The notes below the pieces were generated by a model that was given only the letters and a program-made list of their open reading frames with translations, did no database searches and was not told the DNA's origin. The translations under genes and the position numbers were made by a program. Below are positions 10,764 through 21,442 of a stretch of 64,000 nucleotides of DNA, piece after piece (the first letter of the stretch is position 1; each line of letters starts with the position of its first letter). The DNA is from Panopea generosa (Eukaryota > Mollusca > Bivalvia > Adapedonta > Hiatellidae), in contig CM055895.1 of the NCBI GenBank assembly GCA_029582155.1, positions 62,101,078 through 62,165,077 on the forward strand, given 5' to 3'.

Positions 10764-10869
10764 TGTTGTTGTTGTTGTATGGTGTTTAGCGTCGCTTATA
10801 ACAATTTTTCAGTCAAATCGCGATGGTGTCTACTTGAGACAGTATTTTAAGCGCTGTCACACTGGAGTT
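10764..10869 (-). mobile_element. 106-bp truncated retroelement tail with TSD
   Basis: Minus-strand reading ends AAGCGACGCTAAACACCATA followed by (CAA)n. It is flanked by an exact 12-bp TSD, TTGTATCAATAA, at 10752-10763 and 10870-10881. The 3' motif is shared with the SINE-A tail and the other bare tails. The remaining 70 bases do not match SINE-A, B or C, so this may be the truncated end of a LINE or of another SINE. Confidence 0.85.
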
Positions 10870-10949
10870 TTGTATCAATAAACATCTACATCTAAAACAT
10901 CTAAATCTAAAAGTACTACACAATACCTGTGTATTATTTGCTATACCTG

Positions 10950-11441
10950 CATGTCATGCTTGATCAGCTAAGTCAGTAACATGTTTGACTGTCAAGCAGA
11001 TGTCATGAGTTTAAATTCTTGCTTGGTCACCATCTCAGTAAAGATTGATCTCTGTCCTACAGCCACGAGGCTCCCACCTCTGACTGTGGGGAAATAGTGA
11101 CTTGCAGAGACATGGCATGTCTAGTACTAGTTAACCAGATCCCAGAAAAAGTGACTTGCAGAGACATGGCCTGTCTAGTACTGATTAACCAGATCCCAGA
11201 AATAGTGACTTGAAGAGACATGGCCTGTCTAGTACTGGTTAACCAGATCCCAGAAATAGTGACTTGCAGAGACATGGCATGTCTAGTACTGGTTAACCAG
11301 ATCCCAGAAATAGTGACTTGCAGAGACATGGCCTGTCTAGTACTGCTTAACCAGATCCCAGAAATAGCGACTTGCACAGACATGGCCTGTCTAGTACTGC
11401 TTAACCATGGCATGTCTAGTACTGGTTAACCAGATCCCAGA
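10950..11441 (+). mobile_element. SINE-A-related copy with expanded body
   Basis: A worn head (TGATCAGCTAAGTCAGTAAC, then ATGAGTTTAAATTC) and GGTCACCATCTCAG precede a body whose GTGACTTGCAGAGA to TACTGGTTAACC part is tandemly multiplied. In intact SINE-A copies that part occurs once, as GTTACTTGCGGAGAC and GAGTACTGGTTAATCCC. The 3' module is not visible after the array. Confidence 0.65.
11091..11441. repeat. 54-bp minisatellite inside a SINE, about 6.5 units
   Basis: The unit is CAGAAATAGTGACTTGCAGA, then GACATGGCCTGTCTAGTACT, then GGTTAACCAGATCC. Because 54 is a multiple of three, an 18-residue repeat (WLSSTRQAMSLQVTISGI-like) appears open on the minus strand for 118 codons. It has no start context or conserved flanks and is a by-product of the array. 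Confidence 0.92.
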
Positions 11442-11934
11442 AATTATGATCAGGTATACAGACTACCTTTGAATGGTTTCCATCGTTGAGCAGCAATTTA
11501 GATCCTCCCTCCTCACAAGTGTGTCCTTGTCCTGTCTGCCGGGGAACATAGTGTTGCCACATCAGAAGTGGCATTCGTCTTTAACTCTGATGTGTCAGCT
11601 TTCACTGGCGTACACATATCCACATTCAATGTCACATATGATATTCTAGCTGAAAAATACAATCATGCTTATACATGTGTGCTCAGCATTCAAGCATACT
11701 ATACCAAGATGCTTAAAATAAATTTACAAAATATTGTCTCAGTATCTTAATCAGTGTTACAGTTGATATAATTTTTTAATTATAATACAACACTCGACTT
11801 ACATCGGTAAAATGGGTTTGTTCGCTGATGACTAAAATATAAACAGTTTAACTTTATATTGTATTTCTTTGAAAATATAATTATATTTGATTTTTTTTAA
11901 TGGAGTTTACCATTTTCAATTTAATACATGCATA

Positions 11935-12000
11935 TTTGGCAACCAATGTCAGGATGAGTCTAGACAAAATCACCGTCCTTTCTGCAAGTATCATAATTAT
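11935..12000 (-). mobile_element. SINE-C fragment
   Basis: The words TCAGGATGAGTCTAGACAAA and ATCACCGTCCTTTCTGCAAG follow the SINE-C order on the minus strand. Only the middle of the element is recognisable. Confidence 0.45.
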
Positions 12001-12124
12001 TTAACACATCTTTTTCACTTTAATGCAGTGCAGCACTAGGTCAACATCTAAATAAAAACTAGGAAAGACATTCACATCTCAATATGGGTTAGAGAAATTA
12101 GAAGTAATACTGGCTTTGTAACAG

Positions 12125-13175
12125 TTTTATTGATGGAGGAAGAGCCCAAATACATATACCAGTACATGAATCTAGGTAGAGTACATATACCGGTACATGA
12201 ATCTAGGTAGAATACATACATCGGTACATGAATCTAGGTAGATTACATATACCGGTACATGAATCTAGGGAGAATACATACACCGGAACATGAATCTAGG
12301 TAGATTACATATACCGGTATATGAATCTAGGGAGAATACATACACCGGTACATGAATCTAGGATGAATACATATACCGGTACATGAATCTAGATAGAATA
12401 CATACACCGGTACATGAATCTAGGTAGAATACATATACTGGTACATGAATCTAGGTAGAATATATATACCGGTACATGAATCTAGATAGAATACATATAC
12501 CGGTACATGAATCTAGATAGAATACATATACCGGTACATGAATCTAGGTAGAATACATATACCGGTACATGAACCTAGGTAGAATACATACACCGGTACA
12601 TGAATCTAGGGAGAATACATACACCGGTACATGAATCTAGGTAGAATACATATACCGGTACATGAATCTAGGTAGAATACATATACTGGTACATGAATCT
12701 AGGTAGAATACATACACCGGTACATGAATCTAGATAGAATACATACACCGGTACATGAATATAGGTAGAATACATACACCGGTACATGAATCTAGGTAGA
12801 ATACATACACCGGTACATGAATCTAGGTAGAATTCATATACCGGTACATGAATCTAGGTAGAATACATATACCCATACATGAATCTAGGTAGAATACATA
12901 TACCGGTACATGAATCTAGGTAGAATACATATACCGGTACATGAATTTAGGTAGAATACATATACCGGTACATGAATCTAGGTAGAATACATATACCGGT
13001 ACATGAATCTAGGTAGAATACATATACCGGTACATGAATCTAGATAGAATACATATACTGGTACATAAATCTAAGTAGAATACATATACCGGTACATGAA
13101 TCTAGATAGAATGACCATGTGTCTGCAAGTGACGCAAACTTCTCACATAAAGTGATTTAACAAAACTGGGCTCAG
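12125..13175 (-). mobile_element. SINE-C copy hosting a long minisatellite
   Basis: The left edge CAGTTTTATTGATGGAGGAA matches SINE-C CAGTTTTACTGGTGGAGGAA at 58558. The right edge CTGCAAGTGACGCAAACTTC and TCACATAAAGTG matches CCGCAAGTAACTGG and CTCACATAAAGTTT. Everything between is a 31-bp array located where ordinary copies have the short TGAATCTGAGTAGAA segment. Confidence 0.65.
12151..13111. repeat. 31-bp minisatellite, 31 units
   Basis: The unit is TACATATACCGGTACATGAA then TCTAGGTAGAA. The total length, 961 bases, is 31 units with few indels. Variants such as TCTAGATAGAA and ACACCGG are scattered rather than ordered. There are no spacers between units, so it is not a CRISPR array. Confidence 0.97.
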
Positions 13176-13261
13176 TCATGTTGTTTATTGTATATTAAAG
13201 ACCCCCCAATAAAGTTACAAGATATTCACAAAATGGTTTTATTTCAATTATATTTTAAGTA

Positions 13262-13444
13262 TACACTCAAACCTGTCTTAAGCAGCCACTCGAGGGAAAT
13301 AGCAAAAATGACCTTTAAAGACAGATGGCTGCTTAATACAGGTTGATTAAAACTTTAATGATAAAAATGGTTAAATAGAAAATGTGGCTGTTTAAGGCAA
13401 GTGATTGCTTAATAGAGGCGACCGCTAACACAGGTTTTACTGTA
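13262..13444 (+). mobile_element. MITE family M1, best copy (183 bp)
   Basis: The left end TACACTCAAACCTGTCTTAA-GCAGCC and the right end CGACCGCTAACACAGGTTTT-ACTGTA form a diverged terminal inverted repeat of about 25 bp. TA at both borders suggests a TA target duplication. Internal TGGCTGCTTAATACAGGTTG and TTGCTTAATAGAGG blocks recur in the other M1 copies. No transposase is encoded. Confidence 0.82.
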
Positions 13445-13497
13445 TTATGACTGTTAGTTTGCTAAATTATTTATTGTATATTTATTCATTTACTGAA

Positions 13498-13783
13498 GCC
13501 GGGCCCGATTAGCTCACTCGGTTACGTGTCTGACTATCAATCCAGGGGTCGTGAGTTTGAATCCCCCGCCCGGCAACAGTCTAAGTGATGATTAATATAC
13601 GACATTGTGTCTCATTATCATTCGTCTCTCACCACTGTTTCAAGTGGGAAAGTTATCAGTTACTTGCGGAGATGGGGTGTGCTCGAGTACTGGTTAATCC
13701 CAGGAAACAGTGGTTAGGTTAACTGATCGTCTGTTAGCCCTCAATGGCATAAAAATTATGCTAAATATTCAATCAATCAATCA
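13498..13783 (+). mobile_element. SINE-A, near full length
   Basis: Head GCCGGGCCCGATTAGCTCAC, box B-like GAGTTTGAATCCCCC, body GTGTGCTCGAGTACTGGTTA and 3' module GATCGTCTGTTAGCCCTC with (TCAA)n tail are all present. It has the same length as the copy at 3493. The TSD is ATTCATTTACTGAA at 13484-13497 against ATTCACTTACTAAA at 13784-13797, with two differences, so this insertion is probably older than the one at 3493. Confidence 0.92.
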
Positions 13784-13911
13784 ATTCACTTACTAAATTA
13801 ACAAAAATGCTTTTCAAGCATTTCATGTCACTTTAAGATTCATTTTTATTTCATTTTTAGCTTATTTTTTCAACATGTATGCTGTATACTACTACAATTT
13901 CATATTTTCAG

Positions 13912-14400
13912 AGAGAAATGTTTTTTAAAGTTTCGTTTAAAATGTGCTTTGATAAACCCTGTGTATTTGTGGTCGAATCAAGCTGATTCAAGAACTTGTC
14001 CGAGATCTTGTGGTTATATAACTGCTGTGCAAATTTGGTTAAGATTTAATGAAAAATGGCGGTGCCTTGCGTCGACAATGTTTTCCCTATATAAATCTAT
14101 GTAAAACAGTAACCCCTGTGGCAGCCCCAAATATGAACCAGGGACCCGATTTCAACAAACTTTTGAGGAGACCTCCATGTAACACTACATGTAAAATATG
14201 TAATGTCTAGGCATTGAATTTTCAGAGAAATGTTTTTTAAAGTTTCGATTAAAATGTGGTTATAAACCCTGTGGCAGGGGCATATGTGGTCAAATCACGG
14301 TGTTCAATAACTTTTATGAGATCTTGCGGTTATATAACTGCTGTGCAAATTAGTTAAGATTCTATGTACAATGAGGGTGGTATCCTGTCGCCTTTGGCTA
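13912..14400. repeat. Tandem duplication, 311-bp period
   Basis: GAGAAATGTTTTTTAAAGTT, then GAGATCTTGTGGTTATATAA and CTGCTGTGCAAATT, recur 311 bases later with small changes. A block between the copies (GACCCGATTTCAACAAAC, AGACCTCCATGTAACACTAC) occurs once. The type is familiar from bivalve intergenic repeats but I cannot name it. Confidence 0.7.
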
Positions 14401-14785
14401 TAACAATTGATAAAACCAAAATACACGTCTTGGTGACAGTGGCTAACAGAAAACATCAACAATTTATAAACATGACCCTGCTGCTGAAATAGAATGGCCA
14501 ACATATGAAACACGATTTACACATGGTAGCATCTCAATCAAGGGAGATAAGTTATATTTTCCTATACTCTACTAAATTACATATAACTTGGAATAGCAGT
14601 CACAGAGGAAACTTATAATTTTGGAAATAATTTAAGGTACTATCATCATATTAAACAGAAATTAGTGTTGTTTTGCCTCTGTCCCCTTTGTCCACCATGT
14701 TTTTGATATTATCATAATGCTTATCCTAATATTACAAGACTTATACCTCTATGATTCTGCTGAGCTCATCAAATGATGATTAACT

Positions 14786-15000
14786 CTAGTTGCAGTTTTT
14801 CAGTGCCAGATTCTGCAGATTTGTTGCCAGCTCTGCCTGGAACACCAGTACCATCCCCAGGGCCAAGGGTCTTTCTTCCTGTCTGTCCATACTGTATTCC
14901 GCCACCTGAATCATAAAATTCTCAAATGCTGGCTGTATTGCTACGGTTGTTTGTAGATACGGTCAGCTTTCTCCAACTGGCTGTTAATGGTGGATATTGC
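14786..15000 (-). pseudogene. Possible host terminal exon, frame-disrupted
   Basis: On the minus strand a splice-acceptor-like CATGTATATTTCAG ends at 15001. From 15000 the frame reads AISTINSQLEKADRIYK, then shifts by one base after about 17 residues. It continues VAIQPAFENFMIQVAEYSMD, RQEERPLALGMVLVFQAELA, TNLQNLALKNCN and stops at 14786. Base composition is richer in G and C than the flanks, and the residues look protein-like (amphipathic, Gln/Glu/Leu rich) rather than random AT-rich translation. I do not recognise the family. It could be the last exon of a host gene with a sequencing error, a recent pseudogene, or a chance open stretch. No upstream exon was found. Confidence 0.4.
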
Positions 15001-15077
15001 CTGAAATATACATGAAATATACATGTACATTTTTAATTGGGTATAAAACATTTTTCAATACACTACAAGTTATGCAT

Positions 15078-15165
15078 CAAGTTTTCCCAGACCTCAGAAT
15101 GAATCTGAGTAGAATCACTAGCTTTCCAGAAGTAACTGGCAAACTTTTCATATTAAATCTATCAA
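15078..15165 (-). mobile_element. SINE-C fragment
   Basis: CCCAGACCTCAGAATGAATC, TGAGTAGAATCAC and AGAAGTAACTGGCAAACTTT follow the SINE-C order. The copy keeps the single-unit TGAATCTGAGTAGAA segment that is expanded at 12151. Confidence 0.6.
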
Positions 15166-15729
15166 TGGACTGAATTAAGCTTGAACCCTTAACCACAACA
15201 CTGAGGTAAATGCTTTTGAGCCAGCAACTTAGACAACCAGATCAGATCTATAGAATTTTTCATAAAAATTTAAACCAGGGCTTCTAAAGCAGTGTACCGA
15301 CTTCAGATGTAATATTCCTTTGCACTTCTTATGCTACAGTGTATATGCAACAGTTGACCTGTGTCGTATCAAATAGATATTTGCAGACTTGCTATAATTT
15401 AAGCAGCTGTGCAAATCCATGACAATATTTCTGTTAAAATATATTTTCTCCACAGATTCTGCAGTGTTCAGGTGGGTACAGATGTGCTGCATCTCAGACA
15501 TTGTATTGTAGTGTCTCACTTGTAGACTGTAGGCTGATATAAAAGTGTGCATATTCTATCACAAGGTTACATGCTATAAATGAGATGGGGAAATCCACCA
15601 TCACAACAAAGATTGGAACATTATAATTATTTATGTTATGATTATATTTGAAATAATAATGTTTCACAATTTGAAATAATAATTTGTGTATCTGTTGTAA
15701 GATTTTTTAGTTTGCATAGAGAAAGTATG

Positions 15730-15845
15730 AGCCACTCTCTGGTGCACTTCCTGGGTAGAATCAATATACCGGTAAGTGTTGTTTTTTTAAGAGGCAACCT
15801 CTGGTCTGAGTGTCCAACACTTTATCCACTACACTACTGCTCTGT
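15730..15845 (-). mobile_element. SINE-B copy with tRNA-like head
   Basis: Minus strand: head CAGAGCAGTAGTGTAGTGGA-TAAAGTG, then GAGGTTGCCTCTT, AACAACACTTACCGGTATAT-TGATTCTACCCAGGAAG. Box B is eroded. The TACCGGTATATTGATTCTACC segment corresponds to the part that is tandemly tripled at 39605. Confidence 0.6.
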
Positions 15846-15892
15846 TTGTATTATGAGTTGACCTTCATATTTTGAATGTTTAATTTTATTTC

Positions 15893-15975
15893 CAAGATGT
15901 CAGACTCATGAATACGAATTTGAGTAGAACTTACACAAGTAACTTTTAATCAGAAGTTTTCAAACCAAGGTAGGT
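15893..15975 (-). mobile_element. SINE-C-like fragment
   Basis: GATGTCAGACTCATGAATAC, GAATTTGAGTAGAAC and CAAGTAACTTTT resemble the central SINE-C segment. No ends can be placed. Confidence 0.35.
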
Positions 15976-15979
15976 TGGA

Positions 15980-18120
15980 ACCCAAAGCCTCAGCAGTGAA
16001 ATATTAATGACCATAAGATAGTGAGAACCTCATCTTATTCTGTTATCTGTGTTTCAAATCATTGAAGTACTTGTGATTACAGAATTTGTATACCACAATT
16101 AAATAATCAAGGAAAGTACTTGCAATTTTACTTCAAACTGCAATATTTTAAATTGAAGACCATTTTGCTTATTTAAAACATTATAAAGCATCTAAGGTTA
16201 CATACCAATACAGCTCAAATTTATGTAAAACAGTTGCCTGTGAATTTGAATGATTAATTGCCTAACTATTAATGCTTCCTCTGTTTTTTAACTTTAATAG
16301 AACAGTTTATTTAGTTATTCTTAATTTTTTATCCATAGGATTAGTACCATAACTCTAGATTAATGTAAGGACAAGTTGTTTTTGGTCAGGACAAGCATAT
16401 GTCACCCAGTGTTACTAATTCATTTTTTTATAGTTCCAGCATTTTATGGTTCAAGGGAGACAACACTGTCTTAACCTATAATTATCTATACATGAAAGTC
16501 ATACAGGTACGTCCTAACTGTAAAGTATTGGAAAACAATTAATTACTTTTATAGTACAAAATAGTAAACCCAAACTGGTTTATTGTACATGTTGCTTTGT
16601 TTGTATATATTGTGAACTTAGTTAGCTTGGGCATGACAGATTGGCAAGTGAGCGATGTGAGTTAGTATTTAGTTTGGGAGTGACATTGATTGACAAGTGA
16701 GTGATGCAAGTTAGGCCACACCCAGCACTGCATGTATACCCTTATCCCCAAACTAACAATCTACAGCATTCTTCCTCTAGACATCGACGAAGACACTAAA
16801 TATATTAATAGTATATTTTGTCACACTCCAGGCAGAAATAATAAAACTGCAAAGTTTTATTTATTTGATCAGAATATCTTGGTAAGATCTGTGATATTGT
16901 TTTTTATTTATTTTAAATAGCCGCGTTAATAATGAAATATTGTAATTTTAGAAATACTTGTCCGACAAGTGAAATAAAAATATAATGTTTGATAATTATT
17001 TGGTACAAACAAGCAATTATAAATACATTTCATTTAAAAGTATAGTTGTCTTGTAGTTAGACCATAATAAATTAATTGCTAGATAAGCATCCCCGCCCTC
17101 TCCCTAATTTTCATGCCGCCCAGACCCTTTTTAATTTAATTATTAAAAATAAAAATAAAATCCTCACCCCCTCCCCCTTTTCAAGAAAAAAAATGGATGA
17201 TAATGTAGCAATTATTTTATAATGACCTCAAGTTTAACTCGAAGTTATAACAATCCAATATCCACACTAATTACAAACAAATACCATGCGTGAAACACTA
17301 TAAAGTTTATGCAATAATCTACGTGTGGTACGAAACCTCTCAATCTGGTACGAAATTGTAGTGGTACGAAATCTCTAATTCGCAATGACATGATTAGTCT
17401 AATAATTCAGCGGGAGATTGTGAGTATACTTATAAATGGCAGTCCACGCGTTTGCTTTCAATTTCCTCATCATAGTGTCCGTTATATAGATATGATCTTG
17501 AAATAAACCTGCCTAAAATTAACACCTTCCCGAGGCTATTTCAATCGGAACCTCGCTCGGCCATTTCCGTAAATGTTCGAAATAACCATAGGTGTGGTAC
17601 TTTTATTTAATTAATTTAATTATGTATCTTATTATGATAAATTGACGGAATCAGAAGAAGAATTATAAAAAAAAAAGCTTAATGTTTTTTTTATTATTAA
17701 ACCTTCACTGGTGTAACCCCACCATTGATTATTGTTCTTTATTCTATAGTAAATAATAAAAGTTTGAAGGCTTGTCATTCATAGAGGGTCCCAAATGAAA
17801 GAAGTGAAACCTACATTTTACTGTTTGTCAACCTCTGCACTATCAAAATATGATGAGAAAAGTAGGGGTCATGTGTCATATAAGAGATTTTTTTTCTGCT
17901 CAGTGTGTACACTGGTGACAAAGTGAAAGTAGACTTCCGAAATCATGAATTCATACCCCAATTTCCAAGCATCATTTTTTTTTCTAAATTCACAATTCAA
18001 ACATGACAATGCTATCAAAATAGTTCAAAATACATCAATAATGCCATTCAAATAAAAAATATGAGCATTAAAATAAGGAAAATACATTTTTAAAGAAGAA
18101 GAATTGAGGATTATTTATAA
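15980..18120. other. Unannotated DNA with small repeats
   Basis: No gene is visible. Three GGTACGAAA words occur near 17328-17371. An imperfect inverted repeat, GAGGCTATTTCAATCGGAA against TTCGAAATAACC, spans about 17532-17590 and could be a MITE end. A TATAAATGGCAG word near 17433 has no downstream coding exon. Confidence 0.4.
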
Positions 18121-18123
18121 CCG

Positions 18124-18224
18124 CCATTATGCGACTACCCCACGGAAGCACTTCCTTTTTGCAATGGTGGCACTATGCCTACACTGCCAGAGAGCGTTGT
18201 TACAACAACAACAACAACAACAAC
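18124..18224 (+). mobile_element. Possible truncated retroelement with (CAA)n tail
   Basis: A GC-richer stretch ends CCAGAGAGCGTTGTT followed by about eight ACA units. The layout resembles the (CAA)n-tailed insertion at 10764. No target-site duplication is visible, so the call is tentative. Confidence 0.35.
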
Positions 18225-18607
18225 ATATACATATCACACTGTGAATTTTCTTGCAGTTTAAAATCGTATATATTTATATATATTAAATAAAAAGAAATCC
18301 AGTTTACTTACCCCGTGCTATGTTTTTACTGTAATTAAAACATATACTTATCTATGTCTGTTTTCATTTTAGTGGAGATATATTCCCCATTAAAAGCAGG
18401 CGACCCACGCAAAGAGGGCGTTGACATATTAGCCGTGTTTTTCTCATTCAGATATACGCCTCTATTTTTCGCATTATAATAAAAACAAAGTTTTTATGTT
18501 AAAAGTTTATTTTAAACGTGTATTCATTCCTTTAATGTACCTTCTATCTCCATTCCCAGAAGTTTTTATATTAAATGTGTAGATCATAGTTTATTTTGCC
18601 ACCAAAC

Positions 18608-18638
18608 AATATGTCAACAGTGAAATTGTTGACATATT
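18608..18638. other. Perfect 12-bp inverted repeat, 7-base loop
   Basis: AATATGTCAACA and TGTTGACATATT pair exactly around GTGAAAT. The GTTGACATA word of the right arm also occurs near 18420 and 18645. It could be a binding site for a dimeric factor or a transposon remnant. Nothing in the neighbourhood decides this. Confidence 0.5.
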
Positions 18639-18701
18639 CCGGACGTTGACATAATGCTGGTTTATTTACATAGTGGAATCAACATACTGCCGTTTTCGTA
18701 A

Positions 18702-18702
<1 letters not shown>

Positions 18703-18768
<66 letters not shown>
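18703..18768. repeat. (TA)n microsatellite, 33 units
   Basis: An uninterrupted TA run. Such tracts are prone to cruciform extrusion and length change. Confidence 0.97.
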
Positions 18769-18769
<1 letters not shown>

Positions 18770-18770
<1 letters not shown>

Positions 18771-19545
18771 CTTGGCCAATACCCATTAACTTATAGACAA
18801 TTAACAATTAAAACACTGCAATTCTTAATTGTTTATTATATTCAATAGACTATATCTACTTTAAGTTAAACTTATTTTTTTTAATCTTGCCACAAGTCCG
18901 GATAACCGTTTACACATTTTTATTGATTACACGCTGTACGTGATTGAACAATGTCAATATTAATATAGACAATCTTGTATAAAGGTCCAACGTTCTATTA
19001 GAAAGACCATTAACTGTCATTTTATTGAATAATGTGTGGATATATAACGGTCATGTTACACACAAAAAGTCAAACAAGTAGTATTATGTTACTTCAATCC
19101 ACCACGAATGATTCACTGTGCAAACACTGAGATGACATTGATATTTGTAAAAATGGTAATTTTATAGCAAATGCTTTTTTAGAAATAATAATCAATGATG
19201 TTTTGTTTTATTTTATCTAAAATTTATTTATTATTCAAACACAATTTTTTTATATAGTTTTGATGTTCTTTTATTTTTCTTAAATTTTAATGGCTGCTCG
19301 CACTGCCTGGAATGTTAATTTAAAGTTAATAGTGTTTACAACATGTTCAGGAATATCTTTAAATGTATCAATAAATAATATCATATTGAAGTTTATATAA
19401 AATGCGATGGTATCCTTAATAGAGAGTTAGCAAATATGATGTCCGGAGCTATTTTTTACACCCCCGGGCACACATAATAAGTTAGTTAGAAATGAAACTG
19501 AATTGTCTTGGCTGACCCTGTCGAAAACAGTAACGGTAAAAGTCT
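18770..19545. other. Unannotated AT-rich DNA
   Basis: I see no gene, RNA or assignable repeat here. Confidence 0.4.
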
Positions 19546-19546
19546 T

Positions 19547-19814
19547 CTCCTTTATATTGCATGTGAGTAGTCATAAATCCTTGACTGGATCTTACTCATA
19601 TAAATCGACCAGTTAATATATGTAAATTGTCCGTTCAGTCCAGATGTGTTGCATGTTAAACTATAGTATAAACGTCATGGTTGACACAAAATATATTGGT
19701 TTGGTAGATGCCTTGATATTGTGATAAGGCTTGCATTGTAGCTTAACGCGCACTCGCCTTAGTCTGGTCTGTACATTTATGTCTGGTTGTTCACAAATAA
19801 TTATCTCCATACAT
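19547..19814 (-). mobile_element. MITE family M2, long form
   Basis: It begins CCTTTATATTGCATGTGAGT and ends GTTCACAAATAATTATCTCC. The middle holds GTCCAGATGTGTTGCATGTT, GGTTTGGTAGATGCCTTGAT and GCACTCGCCTTAGTCTGGTC. The same order recurs at 61117, and in reverse complement at 37358. It is non-coding; a 61-codon minus frame here is incidental. The two ends differ, unlike the foldback copy at 60736. Confidence 0.8.
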
Positions 19815-19983
19815 ATTTTTTTAGGAAAAACAATTGCTACAACCATTCCCGAACAGGGACACTAAAAACACTAAGAGATCTGAAAACACAACGTATAAGA
19901 TAAGAAAACACAACACAGTGTTTAGAGGGGGACTTGATTGGAAATGAAAAACGTGACACCAAGGTAAACAACCAGTAGCATAA

Positions 19984-20427
19984 ACAGACAATAATTACTG
20001 TAGGATATGGATATATACACAACAGACAATAATTACTGTAGGATATGGATATATACACAACAGACAATAATTACTGTAGGATATGGATATTGATATATAC
20101 ACAACAGACAATAATTACTGTAGGATATGTATATATACACAACAGACAATAATTACTGTAGGATATGGATATATACACAACAGACAATAATTACTGTAGG
20201 ATATGGATATTGATATATACACAACAGACAATAATTACTGTAGGATATGGATATATACACAACAGACAATAATTACTGTAGGATATGGATATTGATATAT
20301 ACACAACAGACAATAATTACTGTAGGATATGGATATTGATATATACACAACAGACAATTATTACTGTAGGATATGGATATTGATATATACACAACAGACA
20401 ATAATCATTACTGTAGGATATGGATAT
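19984..20427. repeat. 38/44-bp minisatellite, about 11 units
   Basis: The unit is ACAGACAATAATTACTGTAG then GATATGGATATATACACA. Some units carry an extra six bases (ATTGAT), giving 44 bp. Short and long units are mixed. Open frames on both strands (SNYCLLCIYPYPTVII-like) reflect the repeat. Confidence 0.95.
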
Positions 20428-20550
20428 ACTTGTGCTAAATATGTCGCGTTATCATATCTATTCCTGTGTTACGTTTTCATATTTCTTGCTGTGTTGCGTT
20501 TTCATATCTCCTGAAAGTATATTTCTGAAGATAATGTTAATCATCAGGGC

Positions 20551-20564
20551 CACGCACGCACGTA

Positions 20565-20608
<44 letters not shown>

Positions 20609-20609
20609 C
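20551..20609. repeat. (CACG)n microsatellite
   Basis: About 14 units of CACG with one CGTA variant near the start. Confidence 0.95.
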
Positions 20610-20611
20610 TT

Positions 20612-21440
20612 ATTTTTGCAATAAATTTCATCGCATTCGTTTTCGCACGTAAATTGATTTACAGTAAATCCTCAGACTGTTTATTTCTTAAGACAATATG
20701 AGGCAATCGTGAATTTGATAGACTTTTCTACGATTCTTTTGTTGTGCTTTATTTTGATTTGTATTGGTTTTATAAATTGTATCAGCGTCCAGTGTAACTT
20801 CATAGAATGTTCACACCAGACCGTTAACCCAATTTATTATCAATCAATCGCGTCCTTATCACATATTTGCAGGCCTGGCCATTTTTAATTCCGCTCCTGC
20901 GCGGTTAACAATCCATAATTTCCGTTATATCCAAAGCAGTCTTAATTAACGCGTGTGGAAAGCATTTACCCTCAACCAATATATAATAGAAAACTCTTAT
21001 AAATGACACCTTTTCTAATAAAAACACAATAAATGGCGTTATTTCGAGTTAGGTATGACACTTTACTGGTTATATTACCCACAAATAAACATTAGTTGCT
21101 AGCTGCATGGTAACGTAAATATACACACCATTGAACACTGACTTAAGTGTCGTCATTATTAGGCCACCTGATGCGAATGTATTATGTTGTCAATCTATTA
21201 TAACAAGATAGAATTGTTTCGTCCCCTCAGTCGTTTCGTAAAAATGCTACCCTTGTATTTTCGACGAAAATCGGGATGTTGTAGGCTAGTATCCTCGTCT
21301 ATGTGTCCGTCCGTCCGACCGATGAATAGGTCTTGTCTCTCTAACTCTTCCTATACTGTCGACGTAATTTAATCTAATACTTTTAAATCAATCCTTTACT
21401 CCATAGATATGCGTTTTCCCGCACCAATCACAGAAGGCCT
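20612..21440. other. Unannotated DNA
   Basis: I see no gene. A short GTCCGTCCGTCCGACCGATG run lies near 21305. Short frames lack domains. Confidence 0.4.
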
Positions 21441-21442
21441 TT

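Noticed and set aside
11057-11413. 118-codon minus frame with an 18-residue repeat
   Set aside because: It comes from a 54-bp minisatellite inside a SINE body.
12151-13111. CRISPR-like regular array
   Set aside because: Units abut without spacers and the DNA is animal. It is a minisatellite. The same holds for the 38/44-bp and 130-bp arrays.
17400-17500. Promoter at a TATAAATGGCAG word
   Set aside because: No downstream exon or other promoter element, and such words are expected by chance in AT-rich DNA.
20420-20701. Frame with Ala-Arg-Thr-His repeats
   Set aside because: It reads through the (CACG)n tract.
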